Shown piece after piece: positions 1 through 6,339 of a stretch of 9,743 bases of DNA. Each line of letters begins with the position of its first letter. Positions within the stretch are counted from its first letter, which is position 1. The position numbers and the translations under genes are program-made. The DNA comes from an uncultured Eubacteriales bacterium (GTDB taxonomy: Bacteria > Bacillota > Clostridia > Christensenellales > CAG-138): contig URFJ01000076.1 in the NCBI GenBank assembly GCA_900547135.1, positions 1 to 9,743 of the forward strand, given 5' to 3'. The notes beneath the pieces were generated by a model that saw only the letters and a list, made by a program, of their open reading frames with translations, did not search any database and was not told the DNA's origin.

Positions 1-9
1 TCCCATGGT

Positions 10-1284
10 TTATTTAAGTGCGTTAAAACAGTCACAGACTTCACCCGCCATATACAGGGAGCCAATAGCGCATACAATCCCTTCTTTACCAGCCGCTGCT
101 ATTGCCATTTCAACGCCGTCTTTCACACTGCCGCATGCGTGCGATTTTATACCGGCTTTTTTAACAAGGGCGGCAAGCTCACCAGCCGGCATAGATCTTG
201 GGTTATTGGGAGCAACTGTAAAGATCTCGCTTGCAAAGGGCGCTATATTGTCAAGCATGTCCGAAATATCCTTATCTGCCATTACGCCGAGCACGAAAAC
301 CAGACTTTTATTCGGAAAATAGCGCCTTATGCTGTCGGTGGTTCCACGTACTCCATGGGGATTATGACCGCCGTCAACTATAAACACGGGCGACTTTGAC
401 AGCACCTCAAACCTGCCTGGCCAGCGGGTATTGGATAGGCCCGTTATTATAGATTCGTCGCTGATCTCAAACCCTTTATTTTTAAGCACCTCCAGCGCGG
501 TGATGGCAACGGCGGCGTTCTTTTGCTGGTATGATCCAATCAGATGCAGAAAAAGCCTGTGAAAGCGCCCAAAACCGAATTCCTGGCCGTCCAGAGTAGC
601 TTCAAATGTTTTTAACTTTGAAAAATCAGTTTTATATAACCGCGCATGCTTTTTTTTGCATACCTGACTAAATACCGATTCAGCGTCGGGTTCCTGCCCG
701 TAAATAACTACGTCCCCGCCCTCCTTGATTATTCCGGCCTTTGCCGAGGCTATCTCAGCTAAGGTGTTTCCAAGGACGCGGGTATGATCAAAACTTATAG
801 CCGTTATTACCGCAACTTCAGGGGTTTGTATGACGTTGGTTGAGTCTAGCTCGCCGCCAAGCCCCACCTCCAGCACTACTATCTGACAGCCTTTGCGTCT
901 GTAGTATTCCATAGCAATGGCTGTTATGGTTTCAAATTCAGTAGGGGGATCGTCCATACTGTCCGATATGCCCTTTACATACCCGGTAAGCTCAGCCAGT
1001 TCATCATCCGCTATTGGGACATTATTAAGCTGGATCCTCTCGTTGAACCTGTTGATAAATGGGGATATATAGAGTCCGGTTACATACCCCGCCGCGACCA
1101 GCACGTGCGATATCATCGCAGCTGTGGAACCCTTGCCGTTAGTTCCCGCAATATGGACAAACCTGAGCGAATCCTGGGGATTCCCCATACGTTTAAGAAG
1201 GTCTCTGGTCCTGCTTAGTCCAAGCTTGCTTCCGCGCGCGTTGATACCATGAATGTATTCCAAAGCTTGCTCGTAATTCATCAT
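10..1284 (-). CDS. folC: Bifunctional folylpolyglutamate synthase / dihydrofolate synthase
   Basis: Cytosolic Mur-ligase-family enzyme that uses ATP to add glutamate to folates; many bacterial members also make dihydrofolate from dihydropteroate. The 424-residue frame is full family length. Visible motifs: P-loop GTNGKGS at residues 47-53, ISPFINRFNERI near 73-84, EVGLGGELDSTN at 139-150, the AGIIK segment at 183-187 whose lysine corresponds to the carbamylated lysine of the family, and DGGHNPHG at 304-311 opening the C-terminal domain. Two consecutive ATGs compete for the start. The AGGAG at 1288-1292 lies 3 nt from the first and 6 nt from the second (1279-1281), so the second may be the real start, costing one residue. 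It is transcribed divergently from the amidohydrolase gene. No downstream terminator can be judged because only 9 bp remain before the window edge. The identification is secure; whether it is bifunctional is inferred from the family. Confidence 0.96.
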   Translation of the reverse strand: MMNYEQALEYIHGINARGSKLGLSRTRDLLKRMGNPQDSLRFVHIAGTNGKGSTAAMISHVLVAAGYVTGLYISPFINRFNERIQLNNVPIADDELAELTGYVKGISDSMDDPPTEFETITAIAMEYYRRKGCQIVVLEVGLGGELDSTNVIQTPEVAVITAISFDHTRVLGNTLAEIASAKAGIIKEGGDVVIYGQEPDAESVFSQVCKKKHARLYKTDFSKLKTFEATLDGQEFGFGRFHRLFLHLIGSYQQKNAAVAITALEVLKNKGFEISDESIITGLSNTRWPGRFEVLSKSPVFIVDGGHNPHGVRGTTDSIRRYFPNKSLVFVLGVMADKDISDMLDNIAPFASEIFTVAPNNPRSMPAGELAALVKKAGIKSHACGSVKDGVEMAIAAAGKEGIVCAIGSLYMAGEVCDCFNALK

Positions 1285-1312
1285 TTGCTCCTATAGGTTT
1301 TTAAACTCAATT

Positions 1313-1318
1313 ATTATA
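1313..1318 (-). promoter_or_regulatory. Probable -10 element for folC
   Basis: Read on the minus strand this is a perfect TATAAT, about 28 bp upstream of the folC start. It is preceded by TGCTA, giving a partial extended -10 look. The hexamer 17 bp upstream, TTTCAT, is a poor -35 match. Transcription would start near 1306, giving a leader of about 20 nt that includes the AGGAG site. This is inferred from sequence only. Confidence 0.45.
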
Positions 1319-1412
1319 TAGCAAAGCCAATAAAAATGAAACAGTTATTCATTTAGTCTATTAAAAAGATATGGCAAAGCCGCATTCAAAGTATGTAAAA
1401 TCCATATGCGTA

Positions 1413-1442
1413 TTGAAGTTAAGCGGGCATATATGCTATTAT
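1413..1442 (+). promoter_or_regulatory. Candidate promoter of the amidohydrolase-to-coiled-coil operon
   Basis: TTGAAG at 1413-1418 and TATTAT at 1437-1442 are separated by 18 bp and resemble a vegetative sigma-A promoter. A second possibility is TATAAA at 1448-1453 preceded by TGT, an extended -10. Either gives a short leader ending in the strong GGAGG at 1466-1470, which lies 7 nt before the ATG at 1478. No other intergenic gap in the five-gene run downstream is long enough for an obvious promoter, so this probably drives all five genes. Confidence 0.4.
1427..1436. promoter_or_regulatory. Perfect 10-bp palindrome in the promoter spacer, possible operator
   Basis: GCATATATGC is a perfect palindrome lying between the candidate -35 and directly against the candidate -10 of the amidohydrolase operon. 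Its position suits a repressor site. The alternating AT core makes a chance palindrome plausible, and no regulator is identified. Confidence 0.25.
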
Positions 1443-1477
1443 ATTGTTATAAATGTACGTTTTACGGAGGAAGGTAA

Positions 1478-2641
1478 ATGCTGGTATTAAAAAATGCGAC
1501 GGTGCTTACTATGACCAGGCCCGCTTTCACAGGCGACGTAGCTGTTGATGAAGGAAAAATCGTAGCTGTAGGCGAGTCGGTTGAGTTCGACGGGGCTGAT
1601 ATAATTGACCTAAGCGGTAAATTCATAATGCCGGGCGTTATAGACGCGCACTCCCACATAGGGATGTTTGAAGACGGTATGGGCGCGGAGGGTTCGGACG
1701 GCAACGAGTGCTCAAATCCTACCACTCCTGAATTGCGCGCGATAGACGGCATCAATCCCTTTGATCCGTGTTTTAGCGAAGCAGTTGCCGCAGGCGTTAC
1801 TACCGCCGTTACAGGCCCAGGCAGCGCGAACGTTATTGGAGGAACCTTTGTGGCGCTCAAACTCCATGGAAAAAGCGTTGAGGACATGATAATCAAGCAG
1901 CCAGTGGCCATGAAGGCCGCATTTGGCGAGAATCCGAAGCGGGTTTATGGCAGCAAGGGAACGCCAGGAACCAGAATGGCGATAGCGTCAATATTGCGCA
2001 AGGCGCTTGCGCAGGCAAAAGAATACGATGAAAAGCTTAAGAGGTCTGAAAGCGACCCGGACAAGAAGCCTGAGAGGGATCTGGGAAAGGAAGCTATGCT
2101 TTCGGTCATACGTAAGGAAATGCCTTTGAAGATACATGCCCACAGGGCAGATGATATCCTTACGGCAATACGCATATGCAATGAATTTGACGTACGCTTC
2201 ACGCTTGACCACTGTACCGAGGGCTATATGATCCCCGATTTTCTCAAACAGGCTATGGCTGGAAACTGTGGCGGGGTTATAATCGGGCCGCTGCTTACCG
2301 ACCGCAGCAAGATAGAGCTTAGGAACCTGAGCTTCAAGGCGCCAAAGGTATTGTACGATGCGGGAATAGAATTTGCCATGATGACGGATCATCCGGTAAT
2401 ACCCCAACAGTACCTTCCCGTATGCGCATCAATATCCGTAAAAGAGGGAATGCCGGAGGATGCCGCGCTTAGGTCCATAACCATCAATGCCGCGCGGATT
2501 GCGGGCATAGACGACAGGGTAGGAAGCCTGGAGCCTGGCAAGGACGCAGACATTGCGGTATTTTCAGGGCATCCGCTGGATGTGCGCTCAAGATGCGTTA
2601 TGTGCATGGTCAGCGGCGTAGTAGCGCACAGCGAACTGTAG
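1478..2641 (+). CDS. Metal-dependent amidohydrolase, imidazolonepropionase-like
   Basis: Predicted cytosolic hydrolase of the amidohydrolase superfamily, closest in appearance to the HutI/COG1228-like group. Residues 1-50 and about 350-387 form the usual split beta-sandwich domain, ending with the typical PGKDADIAVFSGHPLD at 353-368. The barrel carries metal-ligand motifs: DAHSH with H58 and H60, HAH at 220-222, DH at 244-245, and TDHP at 303-306 with the likely catalytic D304. A lysine- and acid-rich stretch at about 181-205 looks like a surface insertion. The GGAGG 7 nt upstream makes the ATG at 1478 secure. It is the first gene of the plus-strand operon, with the cyclo-ligase starting 7 nt after its stop. 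The substrate is unknown. A true imidazolonepropionase is possible, but no histidine-degradation genes are nearby; a dipeptidase or another cyclic-amide hydrolase is equally possible. Confidence 0.85.
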   Translation: MLVLKNATVLTMTRPAFTGDVAVDEGKIVAVGESVEFDGADIIDLSGKFIMPGVIDAHSHIGMFEDGMGAEGSDGNECSNPTTPELRAIDGINPFDPCFSEAVAAGVTTAVTGPGSANVIGGTFVALKLHGKSVEDMIIKQPVAMKAAFGENPKRVYGSKGTPGTRMAIASILRKALAQAKEYDEKLKRSESDPDKKPERDLGKEAMLSVIRKEMPLKIHAHRADDILTAIRICNEFDVRFTLDHCTEGYMIPDFLKQAMAGNCGGVIIGPLLTDRSKIELRNLSFKAPKVLYDAGIEFAMMTDHPVIPQQYLPVCASISVKEGMPEDAALRSITINAARIAGIDDRVGSLEPGKDADIAVFSGHPLDVRSRCVMCMVSGVVAHSEL

Positions 2642-2648
2642 CGGCAAT

Positions 2649-3227
2649 ATGCAGATCCGCGACGAAAAAGCTGCCCTGAGGAGCAGAATACGCAAGCTTC
2701 TTAAGGACATGCCCGATAGTGAGCGTAAGGCCCAATCCAGGTCAGCGTGCGAAAGGCTTGTGGGTCTGCCGGAATTTCATGATTCGTCATTGATTTTAGC
2801 GTATATGGCAATGCGAACTGAGTGCGATCCCGCATATGCGGTTCAGCTTGCCTGGGATTTTAAAAAACGGGTGGCATTTCCATTATGCGCGGGCGAGGGT
2901 GAGCTTAGGTTTTATATTCCGGATGATGGAAGCGCCTTTGTTCATGGAATGTACGGCATATTGGAACCGGATACAAAGAGGTCTAAGCTTATAAAAGCTC
3001 ACGACATAGACTTTATGATAGTTCCAGGGGTAGCCTATGGTCTGGACTGCCGCAGACTTGGTCAGGGTGGAGGATATTACGACCGTGTCCTTTCGGACAC
3101 AAGGGCATATGCAGTTGGGCTATGCTTTGATATACAGGTTTGCGGCGGGGTCCCCTGGGAACCCCATGATGCTAGGGTAAACTGCGTGGTGAGCGCGGCT
3201 GGATGCATCTTTCAACGAAAAGAGTGA
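2649..3227 (+). CDS. fthC: 5-formyltetrahydrofolate cyclo-ligase
   Basis: Converts 5-formyltetrahydrofolate to 5,10-methenyltetrahydrofolate using ATP, returning a storage and inhibitory folate to the one-carbon pool. The 192-residue length fits the family. The basic N-terminal helix (residues 1-20) contains the usual lysine/arginine-rich segment. GILEP at 103-107 matches the substrate-side motif, and the nucleotide-binding signature RLGQGGGYYDR spans 136-146. EPHDARVNCVVS at 171-182 matches the conserved C-terminal segment. No clear Shine-Dalgarno precedes the ATG, which lies 7 nt after the amidohydrolase stop, so translation is probably coupled to that gene. The family assignment is secure; the symbol varies between databases (also ygfA or yqgN). 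Confidence 0.94.
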   Translation: MQIRDEKAALRSRIRKLLKDMPDSERKAQSRSACERLVGLPEFHDSSLILAYMAMRTECDPAYAVQLAWDFKKRVAFPLCAGEGELRFYIPDDGSAFVHGMYGILEPDTKRSKLIKAHDIDFMIVPGVAYGLDCRRLGQGGGYYDRVLSDTRAYAVGLCFDIQVCGGVPWEPHDARVNCVVSAAGCIFQRKE

Positions 3228-3255
3228 TTGCTAACCATGACTGCTGGAGGGGAAT

Positions 3256-3807
3256 TTGCGTATAATTTCTGGAATTGCGCGCGGCAGGCGTATAGACTCT
3301 CCAAAGGGGATGGATACGCGGCCGACGCTGGATAGGGTGAGGGAATCGGTGTTTGGAATTATACAGTTTCAGCTAGCCGGCAGCGTTGTGCTGGATCTAT
3401 TTGCCGGATCGGGCGCAATGGGCCTTGAGGCGCTCTCAAGGGGAGCTGCGCATGCCATTTTCAACGATAGGTCCAGAGTCTGTACTGATATAATTCAAAG
3501 AAACATTAGAACGCTCGGATTTGAAGAAAGGGCCAGGGTATATGGCTTGGATTTCCGCGGCACGATAGACGTATTAGCTATGGTTAGGCAGAGGGTAGAT
3601 ATAGTGTTTATTGATCCTCCATACCTCTCAGGACTGGCACAGGAGGCGGTAGACCTGATATTTAAAAGCGGAATTTTATCCGGTAATGGAATTGCGGTGG
3701 TCGAGCATACTCCAAAGTATGATATAATCGCCCCAAATCATTCCATAAAGCGGCCGGCGCGTATATATGGAAGAGTAGCGGTATCAATTTTTGAGAGGGG
3801 TTGCTGA
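3256..3807 (+). CDS. rsmD: 16S rRNA (guanine-966-N2)-methyltransferase
   Basis: SAM-dependent methyltransferase modifying a guanine of 16S rRNA during 30S assembly (position 966 in E. coli numbering); homologue of Bacillus YlbH. The 183-residue protein begins MRIISGIARGRRIDSPKG, typical of the family, followed by DTRPTLDRVRESVF at 20-33. The SAM-binding motif DLFAGSGAMGLEALSRGA spans 47-64, and the catalytic IDPPY is at 119-123. The start is TTG at 3256: it has GGAGGGG at 3246-3252 just upstream, and the translation from it matches the family N-terminus exactly. It lies 28 bp after the cyclo-ligase stop. Its TGA at 3805-3807 is one base from the coaD ATG, a common rsmD-coaD pairing. Confidence 0.95.
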   Translation: MRIISGIARGRRIDSPKGMDTRPTLDRVRESVFGIIQFQLAGSVVLDLFAGSGAMGLEALSRGAAHAIFNDRSRVCTDIIQRNIRTLGFEERARVYGLDFRGTIDVLAMVRQRVDIVFIDPPYLSGLAQEAVDLIFKSGILSGNGIAVVEHTPKYDIIAPNHSIKRPARIYGRVAVSIFERGC

Positions 3808-3808
3808 T

Positions 3809-4309
3809 ATGGTATCAGGAATATTCCCAGGCAGCTTTGATCCTTTCACCGTTGGTCATCTTGACGTAATCAAGCGTTCGTGCAGGCTGTTTGACACATT
3901 GTATATTGCGGTGCTTGAGAATGTTGCTAAAACCCCTGCTTTTTCGGCACATGAGAGGGTTGAGATGATAGAAAGGGCGATAAAAGCCGAGGGTATAAAA
4001 AACGCAGGGGCAATAGCATTCAGCGGCCTGACTGTGGATTGCGCAAAAGCGCTCAATTCGTCTTATATAATCCGCGGTCTGCGTTCATCCCTGGACTATG
4101 AATATGAGTCTGGTGTTGAAGCCGTAAACAAACTGCTCAATCCAGAAATAAATACGATATACATTGGTTCGGACCCTGCAATTTCATGTATCAGTTCCTC
4201 AGTAGTAAAGGAAATATGTTCGTTTGGAGGCAGCGCTGAAGGGCTGGTTCCTGATATAAACCTCAATATGATAATGGGAAGGTTGTGTAATGATGGCAGA
4301 AGGCAATAA
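3809..4309 (+). CDS. coaD: Phosphopantetheine adenylyltransferase
   Basis: Catalyses the penultimate step of coenzyme A synthesis, joining 4'-phosphopantetheine and ATP to give dephospho-CoA and pyrophosphate. The 166-residue length is typical of the hexameric bacterial enzyme. GSFDPFTVGH at 8-17 contains the nucleotidyltransferase TxGH signature, IIRGLRSSLDYEYE spans 87-100, and the ATP-binding SSSVVKEI is at 129-136. I chose the ATG at 3809 over an in-frame TTG at 3791. The ATG has GAGAGGGG at 3793-3800 at proper spacing, and MVSGIFPGSFDP is the normal family N-terminus; the longer form would start inside rsmD. The 3' end overlaps the next gene by 20 nt. Homologue of Bacillus YlbI. Confidence 0.96.
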   Translation: MVSGIFPGSFDPFTVGHLDVIKRSCRLFDTLYIAVLENVAKTPAFSAHERVEMIERAIKAEGIKNAGAIAFSGLTVDCAKALNSSYIIRGLRSSLDYEYESGVEAVNKLLNPEINTIYIGSDPAISCISSSVVKEICSFGGSAEGLVPDINLNMIMGRLCNDGRRQ

Positions 4310-5165
4310 TAATGGTGTGCGCATCTACGATGTAATAGAAAGGTTGGAGGATGTTCTTGAGAGAAGTCCACGGCCTAAGGGTCTAGGCAGCAACGATAAG
4401 CGTGTTGTCGACATGAATTTAATTGAGGATCTGCTTGGCGATATCAAGGTACTGATACCCGACGATGTCCGCCATGCCAACAATATATTGCTTGAGTCTG
4501 ACAGGATAATCGACGGGGCGCGCCAACGGTCCGAGGATATAATGGCGTCCGCTCAGGAAAGGGCCGACGCTATGCTGGAAGAAGCGCAGAGCAGAGCGCA
4601 TGAGATGATAACGAGCGCTAGAAAACAATCAAAACAGCTTGTAGAGGAAGCTCAGAAGAGTTCAAATGAAATGCGTGTTGCCGCTCAAAAGGAATATGAG
4701 CAGAAGGTAAGCGAACACTCCGTATTGACCGAGGCCCAACGTCGCTCCGACCTGTTAAAGCTAAAGGCTGAACACAGCGCTGAAACCGTTTTCATTAATG
4801 CAAAGGTATATGCGGATGAGATATTGGCCGATGTAGAACGATTTTTAGATGGATACCTTAAATCTATTGGGGAAAACCGTACGGAACTTGGGGTTAAGCA
4901 CCTGTATGAAAAGACGCCTTTAGATGCTTCAAATATACGGGCTAATGAGGACAGGGGAACCGTTATTGACGAAGGAAGCAAAGAGGCCTATGGTACAGAT
5001 ACGCCTGGGGCCAATCATATGCCAAACGACGACGAGTTCATACGCTATGATGATGAAGATGACGAAGACGAGCGCGGAAGGGAAAAGCGTCCTATATTCG
5101 GCTTTTTAAAGCGGAAAAAGAGAGAAATGGACTTTGACGATGAATATGACGATTATGACGTTTAA
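4290..5165 (+). CDS. Hendecad coiled-coil protein, ATP-synthase-stalk-like, function unknown
   Basis: A 291-residue protein of the kind often annotated loosely as an ATPase or DivIVA-like protein beside coaD in Clostridia; I do not know its function. Residues 11-75 form a predicted helical N-terminal segment (IYDVIERLEDVLERS, then LIEDLLGDIKVLIPDDVRHA). Residues 77-132 hold six alanines spaced exactly 11 residues apart (77, 88, 99, 110, 121, 132), a hendecad pattern known from right-handed coiled coils of rotary ATPase stalks. Helix continues to about 195. The tail from about 210 is probably disordered: an acidic block at 253-260, a basic patch FLKRKKRE at 272-279, then a very acidic end. No signal peptide or membrane segment is visible. 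It starts inside the coaD end with GGGAAGG at 4276-4282; ATGs at 4290 and 4293 are both possible. The gene ends 17 bp from convergent ylbJ. Confidence 0.8.
   Translation: MMAEGNNNGVRIYDVIERLEDVLERSPRPKGLGSNDKRVVDMNLIEDLLGDIKVLIPDDVRHANNILLESDRIIDGARQRSEDIMASAQERADAMLEEAQSRAHEMITSARKQSKQLVEEAQKSSNEMRVAAQKEYEQKVSEHSVLTEAQRRSDLLKLKAEHSAETVFINAKVYADEILADVERFLDGYLKSIGENRTELGVKHLYEKTPLDASNIRANEDRGTVIDEGSKEAYGTDTPGANHMPNDDEFIRYDDEDDEDERGREKRPIFGFLKRKKREMDFDDEYDDYDV
4518..4685 (+). repeat. Coding region of an 11-residue (33-bp) periodic repeat
   Basis: The codons for alanines 77, 88, 99, 110, 121 and 132 recur every 33 bp. The unit has a core of A-(Q/R)-x-x-(A/S/Y)-x-x-(I/M/L/V)-(M/L/I/V)-x-x, less strict in the last copies. 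Repetition is at protein level; the DNA copies have diverged, which points to structural constraint rather than recent duplication. Confidence 0.75.
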
Positions 5166-5182
5166 TATATGGAATTGAAATA
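5166..5182. other. Seventeen-bp convergent gap without a terminator
   Basis: Only 17 bp, AT-rich, separate the stops of the coiled-coil gene (plus) and ylbJ (minus). No stem followed by a T run is seen here, so transcripts from the two sides probably overlap at their 3' ends. Confidence 0.6.
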
Positions 5183-6298
5183 TCAGGTTTTGGTTAGCTT
5201 CCTATATCCGAGAAGCCTGGATAGAAGCAATACTGAGACAATGCCAAGCAGCGACGAAGCAATAGCCAGCCCAGTCGCTGCCGCGTTTATAAGGAGCCTG
5301 TCATCGGCGGTTCCCGATGCGGCCACGCTGGTGCTTATGAATAAAGGCGTTACCAAGTATGCTATAATTGCCGCGAGAATTGCCTGAATTAGCTTTAATA
5401 AAAAGAATTGGCCTGTCTTGAGCAGAATGAAGGACATAGATTGAATATATACGCATGCTCCCCCAAAGGTTATTATGAATGCCGCTATTGAGGCAAGCAT
5501 ATGAGCGGGGACTGCTATTCCAGAAAGAAGACGGCAGCCGTTTGTCATTTCAAACAGTCCAACAACAAACGGTTCAGCCAGGCCTGAATGGAGTCCGATA
5601 GCGCTGAAAAGCCACGAAAATACGGTGCTAATTAAATCAAGGGCGCCGCTTTCACGCAAGATACATATCAGTACCATAAAGAATATTATCGTTCCGCATA
5701 TATTCAACATTGCCGATATGCCATCCCCTATGCCCGATGCAATGACCGCCGGCCCTTTGTGACAGGTGGTTTGGTATGGTGGTTTAGATGCCTTTAGCTT
5801 GCGTTGCCCGTTATACGGGATTTTAAGGCCGCTTAGCAGAAGCGTAAGAAACGCACTGCCGTAATGAGCTATGCATATAGGCACGGCAAGGGACGGGATT
5901 CCTAACATCGACGTACATAGCGAACCAGTAATAAACATGGGGCTTGCCAGATTGCATATAGCTGATAACCGCATCGCGTCATGTTGGCACAATGCTCCGG
6001 ATTCCATTAGCATACCGCTTAGCCTTGCGCCAGAGGGCGCACCGGATAGGCAGCATGTAAGTAGGAGCGGGACAGCAGGGCCGGAAAACCTGCCATTTGA
6101 ACGCTTGTTTTTATTAAGGTTAAAGGTTCCGGAGCGCTGAAGAATGGATGTACACACCATGAATGGAAACAGGGCCGGCATTACAACCTCAAGCCACAGA
6201 TCAAAGCCATCCCTGGCAGCAAGCATGGCGGGACGGTAAAAGCATACGAGCAAAAGGCATAGTATTAACGCAATGATAGCAATTATACGTGTTCCCAT
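5183..6298 (-). CDS. ylbJ: Sporulation integral membrane protein YlbJ
   Basis: Polytopic membrane protein of the YlbJ family; in Bacillus subtilis ylbJ is needed for normal spore formation and is expressed in the mother cell. The 371-residue form shows several hydrophobic segments, roughly at 4-20, 38-53, 74-85, 113-130, 134-156, 195-213, 225-236, 262-290, 303-323 and 338-362. Family-like motifs include SGAPSGARLSG at 85-95, which resembles the Gate/nucleoside-recognition fold, and GLFEMTNGC at 247-255. I prefer the ATG at 6296-6298 because MGTRIIAIIALILC puts the start directly at the first membrane helix. An in-frame TTG at 6323-6325 would add nine residues. Neither has a clear Shine-Dalgarno, so coupling to tmcAL just upstream is likely. 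No mother-cell sigma-E promoter was recognised. Confidence 0.9.
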   Translation of the reverse strand: MGTRIIAIIALILCLLLVCFYRPAMLAARDGFDLWLEVVMPALFPFMVCTSILQRSGTFNLNKNKRSNGRFSGPAVPLLLTCCLSGAPSGARLSGMLMESGALCQHDAMRLSAICNLASPMFITGSLCTSMLGIPSLAVPICIAHYGSAFLTLLLSGLKIPYNGQRKLKASKPPYQTTCHKGPAVIASGIGDGISAMLNICGTIIFFMVLICILRESGALDLISTVFSWLFSAIGLHSGLAEPFVVGLFEMTNGCRLLSGIAVPAHMLASIAAFIITFGGACVYIQSMSFILLKTGQFFLLKLIQAILAAIIAYLVTPLFISTSVAASGTADDRLLINAAATGLAIASSLLGIVSVLLLSRLLGYRKLTKT

Positions 6299-6339
6299 GC
6301 CAAATAAATATGCTGGGAAATACAAAAACCGAACGGTAT

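Noticed and set aside
1321..1381. GCAAAGCC occurring twice (1321-1328 and 1374-1381)
   Set aside because: An 8-bp direct repeat 53 bp apart in an AT-rich region, without a third copy, target-site pattern or enclosed element; likely chance.
1285..1477. Possible riboswitch (such as a THF-type folate-sensing RNA) before either folate gene
   Set aside because: The likely leaders are only about 20-30 nt long on both sides, too short for a riboswitch, and I see no conserved aptamer-like pairing.
1462..1911. Open frame of 149 codons on the minus strand across the amidohydrolase start
   Set aside because: Antisense to a well-supported gene and covering its promoter-proximal region; Ser/Pro/Thr-rich shadow composition.
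1988..2407. Open frame of 139 codons on the minus strand in the amidohydrolase gene
   Set aside because: Antisense to conserved catalytic motifs, with no recognisable domain or ribosome site.
3791..3808. Longer coaD form starting at TTG 3791
   Set aside because: It would place the start inside rsmD and over its own ribosome site; the ATG at 3809 gives the normal family N-terminus.
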